DNA of 64,000 nt from Syngnathus acus (Eukaryota; Chordata; Actinopteri; Syngnathiformes; Syngnathidae): assembly GCF_901709675.1 (NCBI RefSeq), contig NC_051095.1, forward strand, positions 14,705,456 to 14,769,455, given 5' to 3'. Both the position numbers and the translations under genes were made by a program. The notes beneath the pieces are model-generated. The model saw only the letters and a list, made by a program, of their open reading frames with translations. It was not told the DNA's origin and searched no databases. Positions within the stretch are counted from its first letter, which is position 1, and every line of letters begins with the position of its first letter. Positions 1 to 13,626 of the stretch are shown here, one piece after another.

Positions 1-498
1 GTCCTCACAAGGCACCAAAATGTGTTGATGGCAGAGAACCCCAGGTTTTGCCTTAATGGGGTCTTTGGGGAAAGACTACCTCTCTGTCCTCCTCATCAAC
101 GGGGCGACATGGAGCCAATTTGAGGAGAAACACCAGTCTGTTCCACCTGATGGACAGGTGCTTCTCGCATTCAGCGAAAACACAACCCCACGCAAACCTC
201 TGTGAAGGCCATTCCAAAGGTGAAGCAATGGATTCACAACCAGACAGACAGATGGATGGATGGTCTGAGACATTTTGCCAGATGGTTCTAGTGCAAGATT
301 GTAGTGGTCAGCACCTTGTTTGGTAGCCAGGGTAGGGGGGTACGGGCGTGGAGCAAAAGCCATCATTTGACAGTTAATGGCTAACATGAAGTGACTATAG
401 TGACTTTGGGGGATATATAAACTCAGAGTTCAGTGTTTACATCCTCAGAGTTAAGTATGCAATGGTTTTCAAAGACCTTTTCTAGCGTCCCTTTAGAC

Positions 499-771
499 CA
501 GTGGTTCTTAACCTTTTTCCTTGTTCACACCCCATTCAATTCACCAACCATAATAATAATTGGTTTACTTTACAGCTGTAAGTCTTAATTAGCATTATCC
601 CTAATGCCAATTAACACAATGACTTCTTGATTTCCAGAGTTTTTCACTTTTTTCGGTTACCCGACCATTATCCCCGAAAAATTTTAAATTTCCCCCAGGG
701 TATCCTCGCACCCCCTAGGAACCATTCCCGCACCCCTAGGGGGTGTGAGCACCCCCGGTTAAGAACCACTG
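499..771. mobile_element. Non-autonomous hAT element (MITE)
   Basis: A 273-bp element with 15-bp identical terminal inverted repeats, CAGTGGTTCTTAACC. It is flanked by a perfect 8-bp target duplication CTTTAGAC (491-498 and 772-779). An 8-bp duplication and CAG-type ends are diagnostic of hAT transposons. There is no transposase coding. Confidence 0.9.
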
Positions 772-1168
772 CTTTAGACCTAAGATAAGTGAGAGTGTGT
801 TCATGTTCACACTTTATTTTTATGAGCAAAAAACCAGGCAAACTGAGACTGTTTTAAGGCGAAAATTCCCGTGTGTTTCAGGTCTGTTCATCTGAAATAT
901 GAACACAGTGCAAATGAAAGACATCTGAACACACCAAAACCAGAAATACAAGATGGGCCTGCAGTAAAAGGTTAACATTTGAAGCTGACTTTGGCGTTAT
1001 TCAGTTGATCTTAACAACTCGAATCTGCTCTTTTGGGCACTAGAATCAGTTGAAAAGAAACCGTCCAAAGAAAAGTTCCAGTTTATACAAAATTGAGTTT
1101 CACTACATCCTCCCAAATTCATGAAGAATGTCTAACCATGCAGCCATTCTATTTTATTTAGGTAAATA

Positions 1169-1552
1169 CAGTGGGGGGGAAAAGTATTTAGTCACCCACC
1201 AATTGTGCAAGTTCTCCCACTCTCGAGGAGATCTGCATGGAGGAATGGGCCAAAATACCAGCAACGGTGTGTGAAAACCTTGTGAAGACTTACAGAAAAC
1301 GTTTGACCTCTGTTATTGCCAACAAAGAGTATATAACGAAGTATTAATATGAACTTTTGTTATTGACCAAATACTTGTTTTCCACCATAATTCGCAAATA
1401 AATTCCTTAAAAATCAGATAATGTGATTTTCCGGATGTTTTTATTCCCCTTTGTTGACGTGTACTTCTGATGAAAATTACAGGCATCTCTCATCTTGTAA
1501 GTAGGAGAACTTGCACAATTGGTAGCTGACTAAATAATTTTTTGCCCCACTG
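1169..1552 (+). mobile_element. Internally deleted Tc1/mariner element
   Basis: A 384-bp element inserted at a TA dinucleotide (1167-1168 and 1553-1554). Its ends are inverted repeats CAGTGGGG...GTATTTAGTC and share ACCAATTGTGCAAGTTCTCC further in. Between the repeats only the last 40 codons of a Tc1-type transposase remain (1225-1347), so most of the gene is deleted. Confidence 0.88.
1225..1347 (+). pseudogene. C-terminal remnant of Tc1-type transposase
   Basis: In-frame codons read [20 protein letters not shown] then [20 protein letters not shown] and TAA. This is the usual C-terminus of fish Tc1-family transposases (CxNLVxSYxKRLxxVI pattern). The catalytic DDE region is absent, so it cannot be active. 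Confidence 0.8.
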
Positions 1553-1554
1553 TA

Positions 1555-4500
1555 GATGCTCAAATTCACAAATCATTTACAACAAATTTGCCATGTTCAT
1601 GTAATATTTGTTGGTACTTTTGGTCATTCCTTTTGGCTGTGTGATCAGAATGCAATATGTCTGCCTCTGCATGAGACAAAAGAGAGCATAAATCAGTTCA
1701 GACAGCTGATGTCACGACACTCTCGGCAAACATTTGCTTACAATGAGCAGCCTTAGAGTGTCCAACCAAGGGGCAAATGTCTTTTTGTTGAAAAAATACA
1801 AACCGCAATGTCCTTCCATTCGCCACGCAAACGCTGGCGGGCTGAAACTCACTACCAGCTCAAACTCATCTCAGAAGCTAGCTTCTCCCATTCTATTTCA
1901 AACAGGACAGTGGTGCTGACCACCTACGTATAATGTTTCCCAAATTGCAAAACACGAGATACAACTCCTCACTTTGTATAATATAAACAGTGAGCTACAA
2001 TTAAATTCAGTTACAATAAAAACTGGTAATGATATTAAGGTGGAACATTGGTCAACATAAAAATACAATTCTACTTTACAATAAAATTACTGGAGTTGGA
2101 TACAATGGTCTGAAAAAAACCACACATTGGGAAAAAGTAAATTTTAGCATTTTCTATGGTATAGGAAATTCTTTAGGACCACAAGACTACACACTGGACT
2201 GCTTGCCGGACAATCATAGATCACAGGCAAAAAGCAAATCCATATAATCAAAAGAATCTTACCACAGTGTAGTCAGAATATGAATATGGATGAATAATGG
2301 TAAAAATTACTGATCAGTAAGATAATTTACCACGTGGTAAATTATCTTACTGATCAGTCCAGATCACAACAGCAGCTCACCAAGACATCGCATTATGTTC
2401 GCACAGCATTGTACGTATGTCGAAACCCAGGCTGGTAATTTGCTTGGTGTGTTCTATCTCAATATGACAGGAGAACCACCTGGGACCTTCCTTTAATTAC
2501 CTGTAAACATATGTTGTTACACAAGCTTTGGGAAGATTCCGCCATCTTCCCTGTGCCAGTGTGCGTTGGTGTGTACGCGTGTCGGGCTTGTGCAGTCTCC
2601 ATTGCGTCAGTGTGCGTTGTGTTTGCATTCTCTTTTGGCTTATGGCAAATTTTCTGTTTGCTATGTGCTCATTATTGTTCTGGGCCGCAAGTCTCGCTAG
2701 GGGATTTCGCCTGCTTGTAAATCCATTCTCTGTTATTACGGGTTTACAGCATCACCCTTTGAAAATTAAGACTGAGAAAAATGAGAATTGAGTGAGGAAA
2801 ATGCTTTAGAAAATGAACCAATGCAAGGTTAATGCCACAGCTGCCCAAGGTAAATTCTGTAATGGTATTACACTAGCATCAAGAAGCTGTTTCACTGAAA
2901 TGAATCTTATCTGATAACGACATGTATTGGGTTAAAAAAGTCAGCACAACTGGTAAACATACATTCCAAAACATGCCCCTGCCACTCACTCAATGTGTGC
3001 TGTGAAAAGTCTCCAGCATATCTCCAACCATAGTGACGACAATAAAAAAGGAATGGATAGACTCACTGCTATCCTTTATTTCAGACTACAAAACAAATTG
3101 TTCATTAGCAGTGAACTGCCTCGAAATTGGTTGCAAAAAGGTGCATTCAGTTTTAAAATCATTCCAAATGTGTAAACTCACTTGTATTAAAATAGTCCAC
3201 ATTAAAGCACTTAACGGTGCTGGATAGTTTCTTCCCGTTTTCATTTCAGGTGTAAATAAGGGAAAAAAATGTTATAAATAATCAATTTGTTAAGCACGTA
3301 ATGTGTGAGGTCACATATTATAAATCAAGATTTTCATATGAGATGTGATCCTGTTATTTTTATTTCATGAATCACTTTGAAGGGGATTATCTGCAAACGG
3401 ACAGCCGGGCTAGGAATAATTGCAGACCTCATTGGCGCTGCCAGGTTGTATGACCAAAAAAAAAAAAAAACTTCAGGATTACACAAATGTGAGGCAACTG
3501 CACCATTAAATATATCAAATGAAAATTGCATTCCTCATCCTGTTCCAAGGTAATTGCTAGTTTGTCCCAGATGGTTTCGTAAAGGCCTCACTGTCGGGAT
3601 CGCCTGGTGCAATGAGTATTGCTTCTCCACCTGTCACACATACTGGTATATCTACCTGTCTTTCAAGGTTTGGACCCATCAACACCCCCCGACCTGTTTC
3701 TTTTATTTATTTATTTTTTGTAAGTTGTGTCCCTCTCTGACCCCTTAGTGTCCAAATGTCAACATGTAACCGGTGCTGAGAGACGTTATTTGACGTGATT
3801 CGGGCAATGCGTATTTTTGCCGTGTTTGTTTACCAAGTGTTACAGAATTCATTCACATTCATGACGGGTCATGTGGAAATTATGTGTTCTCTCTGGGGAT
3901 AGCCATTGTGATATTTTGCTAACAATAGAGCAAATTTTGCAGTAATTGAAAAGAGCAAATTATGCAATAAAATAAAACATTATATAACTGGAAACAAATA
4001 TAAAACGTCCGATTGTGTTCAAAGTTCAGTTTAAAGTCCAAATCATAAATACAATTTGCTCCTTGGGCCAAAAATTACAAAATTACACTAGGAATGCAGC
4101 AAGTGAATCTTGCAGTATTGAAGTAGCCACACACAGTTTTGCTTTTCAATGTGTTTATGTGAGGCGCGATTTGCAAATACTGCCTCACAAACTACAATGC
4201 AAAACCGCTTAATTTGATCCTTGAACTCAATCGCTATCTGTCCAGGATCTGGAGAAATTAAGTTCCAGGGTGTCTTCTGGACCCTTGCAAAGGAACTGCA
4301 TCCATAAAATTGATGGATGGAACACAAGGGAGCATTTGGTAGGATAAGGCGTTTTAACAAAAACCACTCGTCTGTTTGCTTCTGAGTCTGATTAAACACA
4401 TAAAGCTAAATTGTTCATTAGCAGGCAAATGTCCACTCATATTTCACCCCGAACACCACACTTCCTTCCTAGATGATGCATTAGCCTTTTACACCGGGAA

Positions 4501-6718
4501 GTCAGGATGACTTCGGGAGAGGGGGGAGTGCAAGCAGGGAAAAACAAAGGGAGTTTGTTTTAAATTGTTGCCAGTGGAGTGCCTGAGGTGGGAATGCTTG
4601 ATTGTTGGTGGCTGCAACAGCAGAGCGTGACAGAACTGCAAAGCCCACCGTCAGGTATTTATTGTGCCGCACAGCTGGGATGTGTTTTTTTTTTACCCTG
4701 CCTTCCCTGAAAGCATAATTTACGCCTTAAAATTGATGCATCTTAATTAGCACCCCTTCATTTTGCTCAGATCGTAGTATGTTGTATGTACAGCGTGTTG
4801 GAGGCGGTAGAGTGGTTGATAAACACAAAAGCTCTGTTTTCTCTCTCCTCCTCATCTTACCACTTCCACAGCCAACCAAGACTCCACTGCTCTGTTGTAC
4901 AATTTACAATGTGATTGAGCTTTCACATTCACTTTCACTCGCCCGGTAAGTCAGCGGCGCTTGTCTCTGCGGACACCAGCACATTACCAAACAGGCTGCA
5001 CACAAAAAATCGGCACACTGGAAATGCGCCATTGAGCTTCTCCTTCTCTGAGAAATGTGTGGTGGGGTGGCAATGCAGACATTTTTAAGTCCAAATGGAT
5101 GATTAAATCTCTATCCTGAAAATAGGCCAATTAGTCACCTCACTCAATATGCAAGAAGAGAAGCGGCATCTAAATCATCACCGCAGGTCTCTGTCTGGTA
5201 CTCAATCTGACACCTCATGAAAAATAACCACAGCTCATTAGCCTGTTAATGTGAGAAAAATTGTTGCAGCTCCAAAGACTAGAATTTTAATGACATGTAG
5301 AAGTATTACTACCACACTGAAACAAAAAGTTGATCACACTTTTTTTTTTAAGTCATTATTTTGAAACCAAAGAAATAGGAATAAGTAAACCAGATGTACA
5401 GTACGTGTTATTGCAACAATGATCTATTCTAAGCATGCTTTGGTCTGGATGATTGGATGTTTACAATGCTTAATGAGGCGGAGGAAAAATTAACTTACAC
5501 TTTTACAATAAGGGAAGAGCGTGAAAATGAGATGAAAATTTGAAATTTAAGCATCGTCCCTGCAGATTTATGTAGATTTAGATTGGACACATTGAGCACA
5601 GCATAAACTTGATGATTCCCAATGTGTCCTTAAAAAGTCATGAATACTGGACTTTACCTCTGCAAAGAGCGATAGATATGAATCCTAATGTTTGTGTGTA
5701 ACTAAGCATATTTTTATTGCTGCACATAATCTCCAACGTTGTTATTCCAATGCTAATGTTGGCACTGCCCTCAAATGGCCAAAGATGAGCAACTGCAGTT
5801 TGAATTAAAACAAAAACAACTCTTATTTTGTTCATTCCGTTGAATGTTAGACAATCACGTTGGCTGTTTTTCTGTTGTGAAAAATGACGAAGCGCACCGC
5901 ACTCTTCAGTTGCACAAGAGGTCTCTGACTCCTCTGAGCATGGAGCATCCTCTGGGCTTTTGTCTCTTGCTGAGATAATTTGGGGCTCATTAGCTGCCTG
6001 ACAGGAACAAACAATAGCCTAGGTGAAATGTTGCAGGGTTTAATTAACAACAACACTGTAATAAAGCAGACATTAATATCAAGCACCCGCTGTCGAGCAG
6101 GATTAGGATTTGAAACTTTTGAAGACTTTAGACCTAAATGATCATCATCTTAATCACAGGTTTGGTGATTAATGGTCAGATATTTGTTGGGTAACTGCAA
6201 CTGTTGGTCTGGACTTGGTAGTAATTGAGAGGAGTATTCGGACCATGTCTTTACAACGCTATAGTCATGCCTGACCTTTCTCCAGGGCGTATTCACCAAC
6301 CTTTCCCCTTAGTGGTGCTCTTATCTCCTGGAGTAAATTGTACTTCAGTAAATTGAATCTAGCGGCTGTAATTTATCTGTTGTAACTTACAGTGGCTCTG
6401 TACGTCTTGTGAAGCACTTTATGCCTCTTCTTTGCACTGTAAGGTACATTGCTGTGCTCTGATGCTTTTGCATTGGCAAAAGTAGGCACCACAAAGTGGG
6501 TCCAAAGCAAGCCAGGTCCATGCCACGTACAGTGGTGATGTAAACAATTGCTTGTCGGTCATTGGTCGAACAGATCATCGCCGTATTGTTTGACATTGCA
6601 GAGCTAGAAAATAATGTACGTATGTTCATCTATCTATGCTGTAACATTTGTGTGACATGTGACAGGCAGAACAATGAAATGCTCTTTCACTGGATGACAG
6701 AAGGTAGAATTAACCTGT
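1555..6718. other. Non-coding stretch, no gene recognised
   Basis: Apart from the palindrome at 2309-2358, this stretch is AT-rich and unique-looking. Open frames are short and without family resemblance. It includes a homopolymer A run near 3458 and a T run near 4687. It lies upstream of, or in a 5' intron of, tnmd. Confidence 0.6.
2309..2358. repeat. Perfect 50-bp palindrome
   Basis: The 50 bases read identically on both strands. The arms start ACTGATCAGTAAGATAATTT and meet at a central CCACGTGG, which includes the E-box CACGTG; each arm also carries the small palindrome ACTGATCAGT. There is no spacer. The symmetry ends exactly at 2309 and 2358. Confidence 0.95.
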
Positions 6719-6723
6719 GTATC

Positions 6724-7153
6724 TGTCACGGAACAAAGATGGGGTGACCAAGTGCAGCACGACCCTTTATTGAAAAAGGGGTAAAGGGGAAGTGGAACGC
6801 TGGACTTGCGGTCTGGCTGGCGTGGCTGAGCAGCAGAGCACAGCGCGTAGTCGTAGTCGGAGGCAGGCAGGTTGTCGAGGCAGGCGGCGATCAGAAGCGT
6901 GGTCAAAGGACGAGCAAGTAGTCGGGGCAGGCGGCGATCAAAGCGTGGTCGGTCAGTTTACGGAAGCAGTTGGCAACAGAACTCGCTCAGGGGACAAAAA
7001 AGGCAGTGGTGTCACGGGTAGGGTAAGTAGACGAACTGACAACCACTGGCAGAATACACAGAGGTTAAGTAGGGGACCTAACGAGCTGTACCAGGTGCTG
7101 GCAATTCCTCGATTGGGGCTTGGCTGGAAGTCAGGTGACGCAGGAACGTGACA
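6724..7153. mobile_element. Miniature element, TGTCACG ends, copy 1
   Basis: A 430-bp element with ends TGTCACG...CGTGACA and a perfect 5-bp target duplication GTATC (6719-6723 and 7154-7158). It is GC-rich relative to its flanks and contains internal near-repeats (GGCAGGCGGCGATCA twice, about 6879-6944). It shares end structure and a near-end CCAAGTGCAGC segment followed by TTTATT with the copy at 27304-27671. It has no transposase, and I cannot name the superfamily. The open frames within it are incidental. Confidence 0.75.
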
Positions 7154-7158
7154 GTATC

Positions 7159-10100
7159 GACCTATTGAGTATTGCCATTCGTACAACAGAATAAGTCAAG
7201 GCCTCCTGAAGAGTAAAATACATTTGTGACTCAACTGACCCCAAAGTTGTCCGTATTGAGTATCAATATAGTTTTCAGTCATGTGCCGGGAGATTTTCTG
7301 AAGAATATGTACCTTGGGTCAGTAGCGATCGTGAAGTATTGCTGTGCCTTATTTCTGGACAATGAGGTATTATATTGCAAAATGTAAATTATAATAAGAA
7401 AATAGACTTGTTTTCACTCAAAAGAAATACAAGAGATCCTTGTTCTCGTAAATCTGCAAATTATTAAAACATTTGGTATCATGTCAGTGAGACTAAATTA
7501 TATTACACATTACATTTAGCCAAGAACACTATTGACACAATAACCTATTTTATGATGACAATCAACTTTAAAAGTTTTGGACTTTATATGACTATAATGC
7601 TTAGTATTCTGTGCCGGCATTAAAAAAAAACAATCTCTAGCTAACCTTTCCTGAGGTCCCAATTCAAGGCAAGTTCGAGCTGCTCTACTGTGAAGCCTTT
7701 GCTAAATTTAACTTAATGCCACAGACTGAATCAGAGTTCAAATCAAAATCTCAGTAGCGTGAAAGAATCACCTTTGTGCAGAACACGTGAAGAAGCCAAT
7801 GAGTGCGTTATAAAAGCAGGATTGCGGCATGTGTTACCATGGACAACGAAGCAACATTTAATCACACGTTTGTGTGCCTTCTCTGGTCCATGAAATAACT
7901 TGTTCAGTATTGCCGAGTATTGTCCTCTGTCTGGGCTGAATCATCAAGTGTGTACGTCCTCTGGATTAAAAGATTAAATTTGAAGTAATGTCTTGAGTAG
8001 CCTGTGTCTCTAAAAGTTGCAATTTAAATTTCCTCTAGTGTGTATCAGGCATTTAGCAAATTGCCAGTAAGTGTTCTTAGGTTCCCACACTTTAACTTAA
8101 ATAGCTGTTAAAGAAAAAGGCTTGAGGATTGCAGTCAATGAGGCGCACTAAATGTAAATCCAAAGTGACAAATGTACAGGATTTGGAATTTGAATGTTTT
8201 ATTTCAAGAGTGGTGTTGATAGACTGAGTTTCCAGTGGTGTGTTGCACAACTACTATAGAACAATAATTTATTGTGATTTTGATGTAATAGCCTGAAACA
8301 TTTATTAATCTGTAAAATCCCAGGCCCAGATCATTCGGGGCACAATTTAATAGGTTCCCCCAAACCAGATTCCAGGCATCATTGAAGGAGAAAAAAAGGC
8401 AGTTGAGCTGACTTGTGGCCCACTCAGGGGCAATGAAAACAACAAGCTTTTCATCAGTACCCATTGTTCCAGTGTCTCTGCATCCAACCATCACTCCCCC
8501 TTTTATTGTGTCTTCCAGGCACATACACCATGTTTGAACAATTATCGGCCAATGGATGTCCTTGCAACGCTGTTACGAGTTATCTACCTTGTCTCAGGCA
8601 TAAGTGATAAGAGCTGATGAAGCAGCAGGGACTGGACTTGTTGTTCTGGGCCATCTGCCATTATCATAAATGAAGGCGGCCATGCTCCCGTCGTGGCAGT
8701 TCTGACTTTGATCATCTCATCCGCTGCTGTGTTTTTGTTGTTTGTCAAAGAGCCTTGCGATTACATCTGTCATCTTAAATGTACCTTAAATTTTAATACG
8801 GGGGACTCTGTGAAAACAACAACCAGAACGTTGGTCGATATACTATATCCCACAGGATGTAATGGAAATTGAGTAAAATCACTCCAGGGTCAAATTTCAG
8901 CCATCATCAGGCCATTATTAAATGTTTACGTAAAATTGTCATGCAAGTGTTAAATAATAATAATAATATTAATAACAAGAACAACAATAATAATAATAAT
9001 AATAATATAATAGTAAAAATATATATACCTATATAAATAGCTGTTGTGTAATGTTTATATGTTCAATCAATAAACCATCAATCAATCAATCATCAATCTA
9101 TCAATCAATCAACAGAAATCAACAAATATATAAAACAAATAAATACGTAAACAAATTGCCTCTGTGTTTAACATTAATTTATATGTGCTGAGGATTAGAA
9201 TTACTTCGCTTTGTCATGTGCGCAATTTACATTTTTAAACAATTAGAAACAACAATAGGAGCCATACTCAAAGATTGATGAGTTAACACAATTGTTAATC
9301 ATTTTGCTCACTGAGCTTAAGTCCCGTGTGAAATGTCATAGGGAAGGAACAAAAAATGTATTCTACATTAGTGCATTTCATCTCTCACAGTCATGTAGTG
9401 GTGACAAACTCATCTTCATTCTGAGCCATATCGTAGTTATGGCTTGCCTACATTGCTTTGTTCTTCTTTTTAATTTTAATAACACATTGATTTGATGGAA
9501 ATAGGAAAAAAGCATTCACATTTAGTTAACACTCTTATTTAGTTTTGTGTTAAGTGGCAATAATTCAAAAAAATGAAGAGAATTTCATGTTGTTGATGCA
9601 GATTTTCTTACCAAAGAAAATTAAACAAAGAGACCAATACCACTTAGCAAGAATTATTTGCTTTCGTGGGCCACACGAAATGATGTGGCCTCGAGTTTTG
9701 TACCTGTTCTTAATGTATGGAACCGCCAAAATGAGAACATAAAGCATCGATACTGACACTATCCAGTATAGTGATAGCCAAATGAAACACAGGCACGTGA
9801 GCACATTTGGAGAAATTTCTACCATTTTAACCTGTGAAGCTTTGTTTGCCCTTCTGAACCAGAGGAAGTTCAATTACCATCAGGCTAACAAAATGCTGAT
9901 TGCAATTAATGCTTTTCATGAGGATAGATTATGGCCTTGTATTTAATTGATCCAAATTGCAGGCTTGAAGCACTCACAAGCCATTTTTAAAATGCCACTT
10001 GGATTCAGGATAGGTGAGTGGCCTCTTGTTTGATTTATTTGGAGATGAAGCTGACAAAAACCTGGAGCATGACCAGGAGACGTATTCATAATGGAGGTCA

Positions 10101-13100
10101 CTTTTCTTGTGACACAGTATCAGCTTGCAATTATCTTTGTTGAGGTCTACCACAGGTCCTCCGCTTTGCCTTGGAAACCGGGGGAGATTATTTTGGCAAA
10201 TACAAGACCAGACACAAAAGTGGGAACACTAGATGTTTATCAAACTATACAATATTGCTCCCTTTCCCCATCAAGACCGCAATGTGAGATCTCCGGAGGT
10301 ACACTTTAGGCCTTAGATAAAACAATCAAGAAACTGAAAAGAAGGGGGAGGAGAATTTGGCAGATGACAGCCAGTGCCAGGGCTGGGTTGTTGATTGCTT
10401 GATGTGATTCAATTTTTATGTACTAATTATGGTCACTATTTCTTTTGGGAGAAATTGATATGGAATAAAACAATGGATCAGAGGTCCATTATCAACCTTG
10501 GTTTCCACAGTAAGGTTCCAAGGTAAATGAAATTTGTGAACAGCATTTAACTATTGTAGACTTGAGGTGTGATATTGGAAGTTGTATAATTTGGCTTTAA
10601 AATGTATTGGGGATAAAATGCAACAACAGCTCACCTATCAAGGGTTTGGTTTTATTTGGATGAATGTCTAAGGATTAACAGACACTGAGGATAGCAAATT
10701 TCAATGTTGGGACTACTTGTACGAGAGTAACACACTTTGTGGGCCTTGTTAAAATGCCTCGTGGCAAGGCAACGAAAGCCCAAATGGTTTGGGGCTCACT
10801 CAAAAGTGCTGTTGAGGTATGATCCATAAAGCCGTTAAATGCAGCATACATGCATCACTCGTCAAATGAAAAGCTGCTTAGTTTCAAAATACGTGCCAAA
10901 TCATTGTGATTGATATGATGGCTTGTTGATGAAGTGCTGTCTCCATGAGTGAAAACACATTTGATGCATTTATGTCTTTATGGACACTCGCATTTCTCTT
11001 CAGACCGTGGGTTTCTGCAAACAGCGGACGATCACCTCGTCGCAACTCCCTAGTTCCGTTAGGTTGTCATGGTAACGAAAGCCATACTCTCCCTTGGCCC
11101 CACGGTACAGCGGGTGGGGTGAGCATTGGTGTAAAACAGGACCACTGCCTCAAAACAGGCTCATCTTAGCGATACTCGGAAAAGATGAGCAAAGCTATAG
11201 TTCTTGATTCTATTTTGACAAAAGTACGTTAATACGACACTGGGGAAATGTTTCAAATTGAGCACAAATGCACAATTTGTTTCTTTTAAAAATGTTTGTA
11301 TCTCCGAAAGCATATTTACATGGTGCCTTTACGGAGAACACTGTGGATTTTGTAAAAAGCTCCAACTGTAAAAGGGTTTGAAAAGAAGAAAGAAAATGTG
11401 TTTTTAAGAGCAAGGAAGAAGCATCATATTCCCCCCGGCGGTTGCACAAAGCCGATACAACCCTTTGTTGTTTTTGCTTTGATTTTGGTTGCCTCATAAG
11501 AGTACACTGAGCAACAATATGTCCCAGTCTCGAGTTAATGTCACGATGCCGTGCTGCCCAACAGTTCTCAAAAACTACCTGTTCCATTCTCTGCCACGAG
11601 CGTGAATCTATTATCGGTACAGTAGCACGTATCAAGGTGATTTATTGCCACCAAGAGCTCGAGTTGTTTGAAATGACTGCTGTGATTAGTCATATATGCT
11701 TCGGAGCGAGGAAAGAAAGGCGAACGGTGCTCCTGTAAATTAACAGCAGCTGCACACTATAGTCGACCATGGCAAGGTGGTCAAACGCGTTAAGCAACAG
11801 AATTGCCGGGGGACAAGGAGAAAGTGGGTCATTACACTCTTTTCAGGTAGGAGTGGGTTGACAGAAAAGAGAGGGAGACTGGTTCAAGATTCAGAGGTTG
11901 TGGGATTAATTGATTTTTCCACAGTGGAAATAAAACAGCAGAAGAATGATAGCCTGTAGCCTTTGCCAAAATACGACTTGAGTAGCTGCACATATGCTCC
12001 ATATATTCCACCACCCACCCACCCAGATAAATCCATGGTTCATTACTCCAGACAAAAATGCGCCTGTTGAAGAGCCTTTTGGCTCACAAGTTGTTTTTGT
12101 TTTCAAAACTTGTGTGATTTTCCCTTCAGGTTGCCAAATTGGCATAATCCTGTCAGTCGACTTCAGAGATGACGTGTTCAGCTAATGTTAACAACCAATG
12201 AAATCTACTCTTCTTTTTTTTTTTTAAAGGGATAGTCTGCAGAATGATCTGAATATTAATTTTATTCTCACTGATATTATTATATTATTATTATTATATT
12301 ATATTATTCTATAATTTTAACATACATTTTTCATATATAGTCATAGGTGTAGTAATGGCAAATTATGTTATATTATATGGGTCGCGCCACACCACACGGG
12401 ACGCTGTCATGTCTCACCACCATCGTTTTGTTACATAGATCCAAAGGAGACAATCACAAGATCATAAATTTAAGTCAAGCTCAGACATACCGAACAAACA
12501 AGCCCAGTAAATCATTTAAAAATATTTGGCTTTCACCGCCAACCAACAGTGATGGCTCTGAAAAGATTGGAACTACATTTTGGAAGCTAAAGCTGTCTAG
12601 TAAAAATAATTTGTGGCTGTGTTTTATTTTTTCCTCTTGAAAAAAAGAAAACAAGAATGTGACATACACCATCATAAGACAGTGACAATACCAATTAATA
12701 TCTGATAAAACCTCTGTGTTATCTCTCCCCAAGTTGTCTTGAAAACCCGAGACTACTTGGTTAATCATAGCAATGCATACATGGTTACTTATGTAGCCAG
12801 AAAAAAAAAGTCTCCTGCGTAGTTGGAATAAATATATATATACAGAGTAAGCATAGGGTACAGAGTAAGCATAATTGACTTCATTTAAGTAGTGACTTCC
12901 AATTAGATTTTCTCTAGCTTTTAAACTGCAGTGCAGAAAACAGAAAACAGCCACCTGTTTTTTTCTACACTGAACTGACAAACCACTGCTGTTAGTGCAT
13001 TTCTTCACAAGTAAACAAAATGGTGTGAACAAGAAACTGGAGCTTTGAAATCAACCCGGGTAAGGTTCACAACTTTTAATGCCAAATCCACAAATGAGAA

Positions 13101-13229
13101 ATTCAATTTCCCTTGGCTTCTGAGTACACCTAAATTTCAATTTTACTCGCTTCGATTCTATACATGACTTTGTCTAACGCAGTCTGGTCACTGACACCAA
13201 TTTTTTTTTGTTATAAATACATTTTCAAG
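7159..13229. other. Non-coding stretch with simple repeats
   Basis: AT-rich. AAT and CAAT-type microsatellites occur at about 8955-9120, an ATT-rich tract at about 12275-12320, and a short tandem duplication (ACAGAGTAAGCATA) near 12843-12872. Two longer - strand open frames (11210-11635 and 12481-13032) lack any recognisable protein family, so no gene is called. Confidence 0.6.
8955..9115. repeat. AAT and CAAT microsatellites
   Basis: Runs of AAT (about 8955-9010) are followed by interrupted ATCA/CAAT repeats (about 9064-9115). Confidence 0.85.
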
Positions 13230-13231
13230 TA

Positions 13232-13626
13232 CCGTATTTTCCGGACTATAAGGCGCACCTAAAAACCTAAAATTTTCTCAAAGGCCGACAGTGCGCCTTA
13301 TAGTCCGGTGCACCTTATATATGGACCAAATTTCTAAATTTAAACTGGCCCGAAGCATTGTGTCATGAAATCAATCATACGTAGCCCGCTGAAGACTATG
13401 AATCATGAATCAAAAAGACTATGGATCGTTATTTTGTGATTATAAAGTAATTTGTTCCATCTGAAGTTGAAATAAAAAAGATAAAATGGAGAATGATTTG
13501 ATTTGGATTAAAAATCTGACATGATGCATTAATGGTGCGCCTTATAGTCCGGTGCGCCTTATATAAAGACAAAGTTTTAAAATGGGCCATTCATTGAAGG
13601 TGCGCCTTATAGTCCGGAAAATACTG
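13232..13626. mobile_element. Tc1/mariner-type MITE with reiterated ends
   Basis: A 395-bp element bounded by TA (13230-13231 and 13627-13628). The 29-bp terminal inverted repeats differ at one position; their core is TTTTCCGGACTATAAGG followed by CGCACCT. The same GCGCCTTATAGTCCGG segment recurs internally near 13293 and 13537, so each end carries a double copy. TA flanks suggest a Tc1/mariner-like transposase in trans; the superfamily is inferred. Confidence 0.85.

Noticed and set aside
6792-7151. 119-codon Arg/Gly-rich frame
   Set aside because: Lies wholly within the TGTCACG miniature element and has no transposase motif.
11210-11635. 141-codon open frame on the - strand
   Set aside because: No family resemblance and no supporting splice or promoter context.
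12481-13032. 183-codon open frame on the - strand
   Set aside because: No recognisable domain, low-complexity AT-rich composition and no splice context; consistent with chance in AT-rich DNA.
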